DNA of 64,000 nucleotides from Symsagittifera roscoffensis (lineage: Eukaryota > Xenacoelomorpha > Acoela > Convolutidae): assembly GCF_963678635.1 (NCBI RefSeq), contig NC_087065.1, positions 76,483,786 to 76,547,785 of the forward strand, given 5' to 3'. A program made the translations under genes and the position numbers. Below, one piece after another: positions 50,001-60,974 of the stretch; position 1 is the stretch's first letter, and every line of letters starts with the position of its first letter. The notes under the pieces are model-generated. The model worked only from the letters and a program-made list of their open reading frames with translations, had not been told where the DNA came from and searched no databases.

Positions 50001-53000
50001 GCGTTTCTCTGCAATTTTTTTGTAGGCTGAATTTCGGAAGCATGGAGTTTTTTTCTGAATTAAACAATTCTTACTCTAATTGACAGTGGTATTGTTGTTT
50101 CGGCTATTCACCAACTGTGATTATAATGGCTTCAGCTTTAGCTGTCGGCTTAGTCAACTTAGTTTGTGTCTTTTAAAGGACAAAAATTTATCAGCAAAAG
50201 AACTACTTATTTAGGACGGTTGTTGTATAATAGTTTTATAACTGATACGCTGAAAATTTTTTTAGGGCAACAATTTCTTATAGCCTTGTGTTTATTTTCG
50301 GCTCATTGAGCGTCTACCTTAGTGTTGTCGGCTTAGTGGTCGCTCGGTAGATATATTTTTTGAAAGTGATTTTTTTTTCAAATATTTCGGTTTATTGATT
50401 TCCGTCTCATTTTCCATTCGCTAGCTTGCAATGCTACACTTGCGTTTTATCGCAAGTGGTGCGAAGCTCCGCTTAGCCTCTGTGTTGATGAAGGTTTGAA
50501 TCATTGGTGCTAGGGAAAGAGGCTTCATCGGCGAAGAAGTTGCTGAAAGAAGACTCGGGATCTGGTGACAGTGTTAATACTAATACGCCCAATAAGAACA
50601 GCGGGGCTTCAAGTGGAAAGAGAACCGGTAGCAGCAAAGATGGAGTTAACCTAGCAGCTTCTATTCAGAATCAAGTCGACAAAAAGGTGATCTGACTCAG
50701 AATTTCAAAACCACTCTTATTCACGTTTGCTTAACTACAATTCTCGTAGCCAGCGAGAAAGTTATCTTAATTTATACCAAAACTGATTTGTTCGTTTTTA
50801 GTTTTTCCCGTTTCTGACTCTTCGTTTTGCTCTTCTGTTTCTGAAGAATAGTTTGACTTGTTATTTCAGCATTTAATTTATAAACTTTTCGAAGCAATTT
50901 ATTTGCTAATGAAGCTCCTTCTTCCAGAGTTTTGCCGTTTTTCGCTGGTGCTTTTTGGCGTAATGAGCTAGTATCTATTCGTTGTTGGTGTAATTTGAAG
51001 GTGTCTGACTTGACGGTGGAGCTGCAGAAGATGAGATCGCAGTATGACCAAGTGCAGAAGAGACTGAAGGAGGAGACTGACAAGAAGTGTGTGATGGAGA
51101 AGGGCATGATTGCCAACACACACAAAGTGAAGGAGTTGGAGACCAAGTTGGACCAACAGCAGAAGATACTCAAGAGGAAGAACGAAGAAGTCAGTAGTCT
51201 ATATATATTGCAACAATAGTGAACGGCTGTGTGGTTGGAACTAACGTATCTCCATAGCATATTCGCAACTCTTTCAGTTCATCGCAAAAGTAGAACAAGT
51301 TCATGTTGCAAAAAAATGTGGTACAAAAATGATAGTTGAGTCCCAGGAAAAAGCAAGTATGAAAGATGGGTCCCAAAATTTATTGAAAGTTACAAAAACT
51401 CAAGTAAACAAATGCGAACCATGTTTTGTAAGATTTTAAGGCCTAAACTTTTTTTCCCAAGGGTCCCATCTTATTTTAAGGAACCCAACTATCATACTTG
51501 TACCGAAATTGTATCTTTAAAACTAGTTTAATCCGTAATAAAAAAGTGGTTGCATTCTAGGTGAATTTGATGCGGAAGAGTAGACGTCCCAATTTCTCCC
51601 CCAACAGAAGTGGAATTCAGCAGGAGCAGCAGCAGCCTATGAATGAAGTGGAGGTTGAGATGGAGAAGCTGATGCAGAAGAAACAGATGTTGAACAAGTA
51701 GGGGAGGCCACATTTTTTAACTATATTTCTGCTCATTTTAAGTTAAAGATAGTTTGTAGACGGTTTAAAGGAATCCCTTATAGCAGAAGGACTAAATTAC
51801 AAAAAACTTCATTAGCAGTAACTGTAAATGCACTTATCAAATTTCTGACAAAAACTTGACAAACAATCAGAGTTTTGGTCAGTTTATTGGCTTTTGACTT
51901 TTTGGATTGTTTTCTGGCTCATTTTCTTGTCTTAATCTGCTTTTATAAGAGTTTTTGCCTTTAAATAACGCCCTTTCGCGAGAAAAAGCTTATTTTTTCT
52001 ACCTAGTACAAAGTTTGTTATAAGATGTTGAATTTGTTATAGTAGGTTTTGTCAAAGTGTCTGCGAGTGTCCTTCGTCTTGAAATTGTCCATTTAATGGC
52101 GTTGTTAAAAGGTTTCGTTAAGTTGAATTGTAGGACTTCAAATTCATTAGTAGGTATTATAGGGGTGATTGTTTACGAGATACGATAATTCTAGTGAATT
52201 ATTAATAGCGTTCTTATACCTCGATGTGAAATCTATTGTTTGTCATTTCGAAACTTAGGTTGGAGGAAGAGCTAGCCAGAAGAGAACAACTGATGGCCGA
52301 AAAAGAAAACGCGATCAAGGAGAAAACCCAAATAGAGGTGAAGAAACTTCGTGCCAGTCAGGTGTTGTCTGGCCAGGCTTTGGAACTAGTAGGCAAAGTT
52401 GGACGACTGGACGCCAGTATCGAAATGGCAACTGCCAGAGGCGACAAGGAAGACGTTTTGAATGACTTGGCCAAACAAAGAGACGACTTGCTGAACAAGC
52501 GTGACGTAATTGACGAACAGATAAGAGAAGGACGTGTTTTGGGAGATAATGACGAACGTAAACTAACCGAATTGGAAGAGGCAGTAGAAATGCTAGAAGC
52601 TGCAATCGATTTCAAATCGGACCAAATTTCCACTTATCAAGAGAAAGTAGAGGCTTTGGAAGAGTTCTCCGAACCTAATTTATTAAATAAAGTGTACCAA
52701 ATGGAACGACCAGGACTCATAACATTACTGACAACTTATTTCAAAAAGGTAGTAGATCTTAAAGAGACTGAGAAAAGTTTGACTCTTCAGGAGAATGAGC
52801 TGCTAGTTAAAGTTGACGAGCAGGAAAGAGTCATTCAAAGCTTACAACACGCTGTCCATCAGAGCAAAAGTGACTTCGACCGTAGGACGGCCGACATAAT
52901 TAAAGAGTATGAGAATAAGACGCAGTTGCTTCTGAAGCAAATACAAGCTACAGCTAGCAAGCAAGCTAACAGCGAAGAACCGACAGCAAAAATGGCAACA

Positions 53001-53585
53001 GATCCTGTTATGGAGGTGAAGATGAAAGATTTGGAAAGGGAGTTGTTTTACTACAAAACCACAAGCCGCGATCTGAAAAAGAAATTGCGCGAACTTGCAG
53101 CTTCTGGACTTACAAGTGCGAATGATCCGAAGGCTTCAAATGGATCCCTTGCCTCGGCCCGAAGTCAACTGTCTAATGGAAACAAGATGAATTTCGCATC
53201 GGATGAGGTTGTAAACAGTAGACCGAATACGGGCTCGCACCAGACTCCTCGTTCCTCTCAAGGGCAACAGCTACTGCGGGACGATCAAAAAGACTCACCC
53301 CGAAATAGGACTCCTTATTCAGTGCAATCTAATGTTACGAGACCCGAAAAAGTTCACAGTGCGAGGGATACGAATGCAGCTTCGAAACTTTCGGGCTCGA
53401 CTGCAAATGCGGCGCCATTTACTGGAAGGAACAGTCAAAACTGTGTGTCAGTTGTGAAATCTAGGAAAGAGTTGAGAGAAATTGCAGTGCCAGAGTCTAT
53501 TTCGAAATCCACATTCAGAAATGAAGCGACATCTCAGCCGCACACACCGGCAGATAGTATGCAAAAGGATTCGGTCGATGAATAA
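44042..53585 (+). CDS. KIF27: Kinesin of the KIF7/KIF27 family, complete, nine exons (1379 aa)
   Basis: Exons 44042-44267, 44651-44796, 45104-45280, 46429-47728, 47844-48308, 50514-50686, 51001-51189, 51561-51697 and 52259-53585 total 4140 bases and join in frame with GT..AG borders. The N-terminal motor has the P-loop GQTGSGKT (85-92), switch I NERSSRSH (203-210) and switch II DLAGSE (245-250), and ends with [13 protein letters not shown], typical of KIF7/KIF27. Long coiled coils follow, including [10 protein letters not shown], similar to the conserved coil of that family. Human KIF27 and KIF7 are 1401 and 1343 residues, so the length fits. KIF27 acts in motile cilia; KIF7 and fly Costal-2 act in Hedgehog signalling. 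Which role applies here is not decidable. A second in-frame ATG (44051) may be the true start. Confidence 0.93.
45719..46000 (+). mobile_element. Composite tRNA-derived SINE in kinesin intron 3
   Basis: It has all three modules of the family: a 5' hairpin region (CCCTTGCGATTAGCAAG and later TTTTTCCCTGTAAAC), a tRNA-like head with A box TGGCCTAGAGG (45851) and B box GGTTTGAGTCC (45892-45902), and a 3' tail ATCGCAAGTGATGCGAAACT. Orientation is the same as the gene. Confidence 0.7.
48434..48753. mobile_element. hAT-type MITE (320 bp) in kinesin intron 5
   Basis: The ends are CATGGGCGGATTTAGG and, inverted, CAGGGGCGGATCTAGG, a terminal inverted repeat of about 16 bp common in hAT-type elements. 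Flanks GTTGCGAC (48426-48433) and GTTACGAC (48754-48761) form an 8-bp target-site duplication with one change, which fits hAT. There are C and G runs just inside each end and no coding capacity. Confidence 0.8.
49040..49340. repeat. Degenerate repeats related to 43.1-43.8 kb
   Basis: Contains GGTGCTGT..GGGTT, TTGCAAATCTTGCCTCCAAA and TTTCCGAGATCCGACATTTT, the same ordered motifs as the upstream intergenic array. It lies inside kinesin intron 5. Confidence 0.55.
49720..50490 (+). mobile_element. SINE-like modules in kinesin intron 5
   Basis: An A-box match TGGCCGAGAGG (49726-49736) resembles the head of tRNA-Leu or tRNA-Ser but no B box follows. Two copies of the 3' tail follow, GCGAAGCGCGGCTTCGCCTTT (about 49876) and TCGCAAGTGGTGCGAAGCTC (about 50449). 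The second tail ends about 30 bases before the acceptor of exon 6. Confidence 0.5.
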
Positions 53586-53703
53586 ATCGGTGTCAGAAGC
53601 TCAATTTTAGAATGTTCGCTTTCTCTGTAGTGCCACGCGCGTCCATGTTACAAAACTTAGTTTGTGTTTTTTGAGTTTAAATTGTATTTAATGTACATGT
53701 ATA

Positions 53704-53709
53704 AATAAA
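53704..53709 (+). promoter_or_regulatory. Poly(A) signal of the kinesin gene
   Basis: AATAAA lies 119 bases after the stop codon of the kinesin gene and is followed by GCTGTTCC and T-rich sequence. Confidence 0.7.
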
Positions 53710-55929
53710 GCTGTTCCTTTCCCTCTGTACAGAAATTTATACTTTCTTCTCTATCTGTCTTTTTTTAGCAGTTGATAGATGCATTTTTGGTGAAACACTT
53801 TGATATTGGAACAAAGAAGAACTTAAATTTTCTTTTCTTCGGGCCGAGTGGTGTTTGTTTTTTTTTCGTTTAAGAAAGTTTTAAAATAAATTCACGCTCT
53901 TGTGCAATTTTAGCCTCTGAGAACGAAATTTATATGGCGCCAAAATGCCCGACTGTTAATTTTAAGCTTCCAAACGTGATATAATCCTCGAACTACCGGC
54001 GTAATAAAAAGCAAATTTGGGTTATTTTTTAAAATCAGAAACAGTTTTTTCTTATAAACTTCTAAAACTTTGAAACCCGCTATTTTCAGTTCTCTGTGTC
54101 CCTTTATTTTTCAATTTTTGGTAATGTGGTTTTGTCCCAAATAATCTGTTCTTCATTTTCAATTTAGGATGTTCAAATCTGAAGGGATTTCCACAAATAG
54201 GTTTTTTTAAATCCAAAAATTGTATTTTGGACGTTTTGGAATCTTTATGTTTATGGAAGAATCGTAATGTTGGCGACTCTAAATCGATTTGAGGGTCCGT
54301 AGACCAATTGAGCTCAAGAGAGATTTTGAGTGTGAGCTACTCAACAAGATCTCGACAAATTTGGACAAATTCTGCAATTAAATATAAGTAACTATTTAAT
54401 AATTACAAAGAAGGAAATGCAATATTTCCTTTGTTAAAAGAGCCAATCTTGACCATTGAACAGCAAAAGTGTAAAATTTACAAAAAATGTGATCGTCTTC
54501 TAGTTTTAAAAGTGGATTTTAATTTTCAGATTTCCCAGCGGAGTAAAATATTTGACAATTGATCTTTTTGTCAAACTGGAATAATTGTCTCAAAAAAAAG
54601 TCAATCATAAATGTTTCTTGAAGATTAAATAATTTTAAGGCCATATATTGCTTCCTTCGAAATTCAAATAGAGTCAGTATTTTTGTTATTTTCTGTTTTC
54701 TTGCGTTCATTGACTCTGTTTTGGTTTTTTTTTCGGATTATAGTAAGTCATGTTTCTTTTTTTGTCAGGGGGGGGGGGGGGGGGGGGGGGTGGGAGGGGG
54801 CGGAGAAAGCCAGCTGTCCGTTTTGGTTATTTTTTTTCGGATTATATTAAGTTACATTTCTTTTCTTTCGGGGGGGGGGGGGGCGGCGAAAGGCGATGTG
54901 TTAAATCTAGCATCTTGGTGGTGGGCTACTAGCTTCTTGTAAATTTGAACATACATAAAGAACAGTTAAACTAGCGTAAAATTGGATCGTGACTCTTCGC
55001 TCCGAAATTTAGGATGCTATCGTTTTTCTCGAACACTGAAAAGTTTTTAAAAAAGTTCAATGTGATGTATCACTCGACTTATTTTTGGCAACTGTTTTTG
55101 CATTATAAAAAAAACAGCTTATGTGAGAAAAATAACGATGCTCAAGATTAATATAGTTTTCATCTTTGCAGTAAGCAAGGGATATTGCAATCGCGTAATG
55201 GGATTTTTCCCGTGAATAACTTTGTTCACAGGATGAAAGTTTGCGTTTTAAATGCCCGTTGTAATCGAATTCCTTTTGCATGCTTGCTGTAAATTTACCA
55301 ACTCCAATTTCAGTATATCAGTTTTTTGTTAGTTTTTTTCAAGAGTCGATGAATGTAAAAAGGATTTTTTAAAGACTAATGAACGTAGTGAAGACTCTTA
55401 TATAGGTCTTGCTGATTTTGTTTTTTTTTTGTTTCAGGAAAAAGTCTTAAAATATTGATGCACTTAGATCTATATGCACTTTTTGAGTTCAATTGAAATT
55501 CATCTGCTAAAAGTTACGTAAATAGCACTCTCCAAATACGAACGTGGAAATGGCGCAAAAAATGTGAACAATTTGTAGTTTAGAAAGTAGAATTTAAATT
55601 TTAGATTTCCAGCGGAATAAAAACTTGACCTGTTAATCCAGTTTTTTCAAGTTGGGTTACTTTTATCAAAAAAGCATTAATCATAAATCGTTCTAGAAAT
55701 TTGAAGAGCTTAAAAGGCATCTATTTTGTTCTTTGAAAATCGAAAATTGAGATTTTTTCAACAAAGTGAGGGTTTTTTTCAATGTTTACTTGCATTCATT
55801 GCTTTTTTCCAATGTTCAATTGGCTATGATTTTTCAGGAAAGTCGTCTTATATTTGCTCCTGCTCAAATTTGATTTTTCGCGGTTTGACTTATGATTAAG
55901 TTATAAGTTCAGTTCGTTTCCTTTGATAA
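53710..55929. other. Intergenic DNA between kinesin and Ku70
   Basis: AT-rich, without a gene I can support. It holds copies of a dispersed repeat (near 54455 and 55545) sharing GAACAG..AAAAGTG and TCAATCATAAAT with those at 55930, 57060, 60976 and 62085. A tail-like SINE fragment (GTAAGCAAGGGATATTGCAATC) lies near 55170. The G tracts at 54768-54883 are listed separately. Confidence 0.5.
54724..54883. repeat. Duplicated segment with two long G tracts
   Basis: TTTTCGGATTATA..AAGT..ATTTCTTTT is present twice, about 100 bp apart, each time followed by a G run: 23 G at 54768-54790 and 14 G at 54870-54883. The ORFs through this region are simple glycine runs and are not genes. Confidence 0.8.
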
Positions 55930-58757
55930 AAGGAAAGCAAACTACAGTATTGAACAGCGAAAGTGTGAAGATCACGAAAAACACGATCGGTTTCTATTTG
56001 CGTAAGTGGATTTGAATTTTGAGATTTCCGAGTGAAATAAAAATTTTATTGATTGATTCAGTTTTTTAAAATTGAGTTTATTTAATCAAAAAACAGTGTC
56101 AATCATAAATTGTTCTAGAAATTTAAAAAGCTTCAGAGCCATCTGTTTGTTTCTTGGACATTAAGTTCAAAAGTACTGAATTGAGTTAATTTTATCAAAA
56201 AAGTGGCTTTTTTATCGAAAGTTGGGATTTTTAAACAAATAAGTCAGTATTTTTTTTCTGTTTACTTGCGTTATTTGACTCTTTCCCAACTGCCTCTTGG
56301 CTGTTTTCTCTTTTTTCCCCTTTATTCGGCTGAAATTGTTATAATTTATAATATATCGACTGAGGGGCCTTTTTTGAGAAGTTTGAGGAGCAAAAAGTTC
56401 AATCTATTTGCTTTGATTGGGGACTTGAAATTTTTGAGTTAAAAAGGTGTTCATTGCAAGTATAGCGATGTTTTGCTTCCCCTTTGCTTCGCCTCTCTTT
56501 GTGAAGTTTCTAAAGTTAAAGGTGATTCAGTTCCAAAAACGGATTTTCTTATAATTTTTCAAGAAATTTTTTGAAATTTTGGTTTCGATGTATCGGTTCC
56601 TTTGCAAGTAGTGAGTCATTCTTTTTTCTTTTGCAAGTGATGATGGGCTTTGCTTCGCCTCTGTGTAAAACCTTGTATAGGCGACCGGAAACAAGTCAGG
56701 TGAATAAAAGAGCAGTTGGTCTCGAAACATTTGAGCTCAAGAGTTGAGCGCTCGGAAAAACTAACATTCGAAGTTTTGACTTATACGACAGTTGAAAATG
56801 TTTATTGCCCTTGTGGTAAAGAAAGGTACTGCAATCTGTTACTATAGTCTTTTGGCGTAAATAGGATGAGTTCACAGGAATATTTTAAATAGAATTAGTG
56901 GTTGACGAAGTTTATGAGTCGATGAACCTAGTGCAGACTCATATAGGTCTGATTTTTTTTTGTTTTCTTTCCAGGAAAAGTCTTAAAATTTGTTCAGACT
57001 CATTTTTTTTCGCGGTTTGACTTCTGATTTCTTTTCAAAATTAGTTCAGTTCATTTGTTAAAAGGAAGGCAAATTGCTCTATCGAACAGCGAAAATAAAA
57101 AGGACACGAAAAGTTTGATTGACTTCTACCTCCCATCGAAATAAAAATTTTTCTTTTGGTCTAGTTTTATCATAAAATTGTCAATCATAAATTGTTTTAA
57201 AGTTCAAAGAGCTTTGAGGACGTCTATTTTTTCTTGGAACTGCGACGGTTGAGAATTTTTCAATTGACAACTCAGTAGTTTTCAACGTTTTTTATTAGGC
57301 CTATCGGTAACAACTGTCTTGAAAAATTGAGCTACAAGCCAAAAAAAAGGAAAAAATATTTCCGAATTTTCTTCCAATTTTTTTCAGAAAATAAAATTAT
57401 TGCCAAGGAAGTGCTCAATTAAGCTTCCATATCCAGTTTTCTTGAGGTAAAACTACCTTTTAACTACTTGAATAAAAAAAATGATAAGACCTTCTCGCTC
57501 GCTTAATTCTAGAAAGTTAAAACCACATTTTCTAGACTAAAACAGACTTTTCTCGACTGTGGAAAAAGTTTTTAATGTCGTTCGAATCACGACTGAAAAG
57601 GCTTGAATGTTATATATCTTTCGACCCTTTCCAATGATTATTTGTGGGTCTTTCACAAAACTGCCGATGTGTCAAATGAATAAACAGCAGATGAGATTCA
57701 TTTATTTATCCTTTGTTCCATTTTTTCCAACATTTCTCCCATAATTAGCTTTAATAAACCTAAGTAGTTGGTTTTTTTTAATAATGAAAGAATTCTCTTA
57801 CTAACTCCGTTTCTAGCTGAAGTTTGTAAAATTGAGACTTTTGAATGGTACAAAAACTTAGTCGCATCTCTTCAGATAAATATCTGTGAGCCTCAAATAT
57901 CAATGGGGGATTTCATTCGTTTTGGTTATGACATCATGGACGATGGAGGCGACTTTGGAGGTGATAATTTGGACGAAATGAGAGCAGCCGCCAAGTGGGA
58001 AACAGTCTCCCGAAACGCCACTGTTTTCATTATCGATGTCACCGACAAGTCAATTTTCCACTCTTTTCAGGGTTGGCTAAACAATTAGTGGTATAGGGAA
58101 AAAATGGTTCCAGTTAATGGAATAATTATAGTGAAACCATAAAATTATTGTGCTAGAAATTAGAATTTTTATCGTAAAACATTTATGATACCAATCAATA
58201 TAATTACCAGCTTCTTCTGTTGAAAGTTTCATCTCACCTGCGAGAGATGACCAGTGAAAGAGTGCCATATAATTTTGAGGGAAGTATTTTTAATCAATTA
58301 TTTTCCTGCTTAGGAAGAAATATTTGAAATTAAATTTCTCTGCGGTGCCTAATACGTACGTGGGGGTCGAAAATTACCGGGAGGGTAGTTGGAAAATTTT
58401 TGAACACAAAACCGTTTTTCATTGCGGTGGAGATCAAAGTTATCAGGGGGTGGCCGCAAGTTTGGATCTAGTGTGATAAATGTTATGCCGAAATTGAGAC
58501 TAAAATTTTCTTGAACATTGAATTTGGCCCAGTTTTAGCAATTTAATCCAAACGACATTTGTGTGCGTTAAATAGTTATTTTTGCGGTCTATGACGAAGT
58601 CAATTTGTGTTGCGGGGGTCCCGAAAATTGAGTAGTGCAGAGTATTAGGAAGGAATTAGACTAATTTGTTTCAAAAATTTTCTCCATGTTTTGTTTTGTG
58701 AGAAATTCTCTTCGCCATTGTAAAAAGTTTAATTTTGGTTTATTTATTAACAAATGA
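55930..58757 (+). repeat. Ku70 5'-region tandem copy 1
   Basis: This ~2.83-kb segment repeats at 60975-63840 with an offset of about 5045 bp and few differences. It contains the upstream region, exon 1 and intron 1 of Ku70. The left end lies within the dispersed repeat AAAAGGAAAGCAAACTACAG. The right end is at ACAAATGAATTTT, after which the two copies have different sequence. Confidence 0.88.
57903..58071 (+). pseudogene. Ku70 exon 1, upstream (broken) copy
   Basis: From ATG the frame reads MGDFIRFGYD, an acidic stretch, then ATVFIIDVTDKSIF, matching the start of the Ku70 vWA domain (SLIFLVDASKAMF in human). The likely donor is CAGG/GTTGGC (phase 1), which is weak; GTGGTAT at 58089 is an alternative. 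The exon is intact, but the copy lacks the next exon's start and acceptor, so it cannot give a full protein. Confidence 0.75.
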
Positions 58758-59073
58758 ATTTTAAACACGTTCACACATTGTTGCCATTAGAACTACCAGG
58801 TGCCAAAAGTGTAATTGCAGTGGAGAAAGTAAAGTCCAATTTTGACGCTTCTAAATTGGGTTTTGGTCACGAAGCTTCATTTGCGGATGCGTTTTGGGTG
58901 ACTCAGAATATGTTTTCACGCGTGACCTCAACCCTTTCAGCGAAACAGGTGTTCTTGTTTACGATGAACGAAGACCCTCATTCCTCCAACCAACATGCAA
59001 GGAAAGCTACTCAGCAGAAGATTTTGGACTTGGCTAACAATTCAATTGAAGTTGAAGTTCTTGGATTGGGTTT
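58754..59073 (+). pseudogene. Ku70 vWA-domain fragment lacking its 5' part
   Basis: The frame NFKHVHTLLPLELPGAKSV and then ADAFWVTQNMFSRV..KQVFLFTMNEDPH aligns with the middle of the Ku70 vWA domain (human NFKNIYVLQELDNPGAK and RIMLFTNEDNPH). A GT donor may follow at 59074. There is no acceptor just upstream; the sequence is fused to intron 1 at AATTTT. The preceding vWA part, seen in copy 2 at 63867-64000, has been deleted. No further Ku70 exons were seen before copy 2 begins. Confidence 0.8.
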
Positions 59074-59195
59074 GTTAATTGCCTATTGTTTAACAAAATT
59101 GAAAAATTATAGTGCAAAAATTTAAAAAAAAAACTTTGCAAATTTTTTGTTTTCTGTTTGCCATTCAATTTTTGAAGTTGTCGACATTGTCTAAT

Positions 59196-59490
59196 TACCC
59201 TTGCGATAAGCAAAGGTAATGCAATCGGGTAGTAGACGTTTTCGCCGTAAATAACTTGGTTGACAGAATGGTCAAAATTAGAAATGGTAAAGTTAGGTTC
59301 AGCTCATAATGAATTCCAATTTCTTTGCGTCTTCTTTACTTGGTCTGGAGGTAAAGATTGCGCTTGGGACGGCAAAGGAGCTGGGTTCAAATCTGACCAG
59401 ACCTGTTTTTTCAACCGAAATAGTTCGTTTAAAAAATATTGTCGGCTAATTATTGTCTGCTTATATTTTGTCGGCCTAGTTGCCATATTA
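59196..59490 (+). mobile_element. Composite tRNA-derived SINE
   Basis: The 5' module CCCTTGCGATAAGCAAAGG, then AATCGGGTAGTAGACG and TTTTCGCCGTAAATAA, is followed by a tRNA-like head (A box TGGTCTGGAGG at 59341; B box GGTTCAAATCT at 59384-59394) and the TTTTGTCGGCCTAGTTGCC module. The family tail (ATCGCAAGGGGTGCGAAACT) appears at about 60050. Confidence 0.7.
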
Positions 59491-60974
59491 CTGTAGAATT
59501 GTTTTTTAAAATGTTTTTTCTACATTATGGTTACATTAAGTGTTCTTTTCTACCTCTTCTGTTTGTAAATTTACTAATCTTTTTGGTTTGATAGGTTTTG
59601 GCCCATATTATATCGGCTTATTGGCCCCATGTAGCGTCTTTTGATGAGCGAACAAAAAAGATTGTGTGTCTGTGTTTTGAAGGCGAGGGGGGCTTAATAA
59701 CTTCTTATTGGTCTTGATTTTGTCTAAAGTTTTTGTTTCCTTTTTAGGTTTGTAGGTTTTGGCATAGTTTATATCAGGTTAGTGACCTCATATTGTTTCA
59801 TTTGATGAGCAATTTAATTTTTTGGGTGTTTTGTGGGTGAGGGGGACTGGTTGACTTTTTTTGGCCTAAAGGATTTCTGACAAATCATTTTCGGCTTTGT
59901 TACCGCTGGGTACATTATCTCCCGACGCTAATCTCGCATTCTATTGTCTTATCATGTTTTTTTTTTAGAACTAGTCTTATTCATTTTGATAGATCTAGTT
60001 TTTTTTGGCATTTTCGAATTTTTTTCAATTGTATTTCTTGTTCTGTATCGCAAGGGGTGCGAAACTCAGCTTCACCTATGTTTTCATTAAATAACGCAAT
60101 TTTGTAGTTTCTATTACACCTTGCACTAAAAACTACTTGAATTTTAATTTTAAAAAAAATTTCTATGGATGGTAGTGGTCGGAACAATCTGCGCGAGTTT
60201 TTGATCGCTCAGTCTAGGTAGCTCAAGTATATATCAAGAAATAACAGTGCTGAAGTTTTTATCATCTGTAATTATCTGTTTTGGTGCTTGTTTTTTGCAT
60301 TAAACTCACAATAATAGATATCGACAAAACATGGCACATTCGGCCATTTTTTCTTTTAATTTCACACTTGTAACCGGAAACTTGACTTTTCCTCATAAAC
60401 TCATTTTCTTTCAAATCTGTTAGAAAATGGGCGCGATTAGCAACTGACATGTACAAGTGCCGACATGCGTAATTCTTTGCCCATGCGATTATGAAATTTC
60501 AAATTGTGTGTCTTCGTGTTTCATATAAAAGACCAAAATTTATGATTTTTTGTCGATTTTTTATTAGTGGTGTTCTTTTCAATTTCGGGTGGCTTGGTTC
60601 TCATTTTTGTGAAGTGCCACCTGTCTTTTCTTTTGAAGTGAAGTGCTTTCAGACTTTTTAAGAGAATGGTCGAACTAACTTTGTTCCAAGTTTTGATGAA
60701 TTGATAGAATTTGAGTGCTCGGTGTGATATTTTCTTCAGACAATCTTCAGACTTTCGTCAAAGTTGTGTGGCATATAAAAACAATTGATTCAAGGACCCC
60801 AAAATTTAAGATATATTTTGGCGAACTAAAAAAGTTCAAAAAATAATGGCGCTCATCTTTTCAAAATTGTATCTAGTTACCGAAAAAAATTACGGTTTCA
60901 TCAGATTTTCTCAAATAGTGCTTTTAACTCAAGTGTCAACCGTAAAAGATTGTTCTAGTGTTTTTAGAGAATTT
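59491..60974. other. Non-coding DNA between the two Ku70 copies
   Basis: T-rich sequence without any exon I can support. It includes paired short repeats (GTAGGTTTTGGCATAGTTTAT and relatives near 59590 and 59750) and a SINE tail near 60050. Later Ku70 exons are absent, which is why copy 1 is judged to be a fragment. Confidence 0.5.

Noticed and set aside
50772-51260. A 162-codon minus-strand ORF
   Set aside because: It is the antisense shadow of a kinesin coiled-coil exon.
54721-54942. Glycine-rich ORFs
   Set aside because: They are translations of long G tracts.
57768-57902. Upstream extension of the Ku70 frame before the MGDF start
   Set aside because: The first codons come from a T-rich stretch with no Ku70 similarity, and the ATG at 57903 fits the usual short acidic N-terminus.
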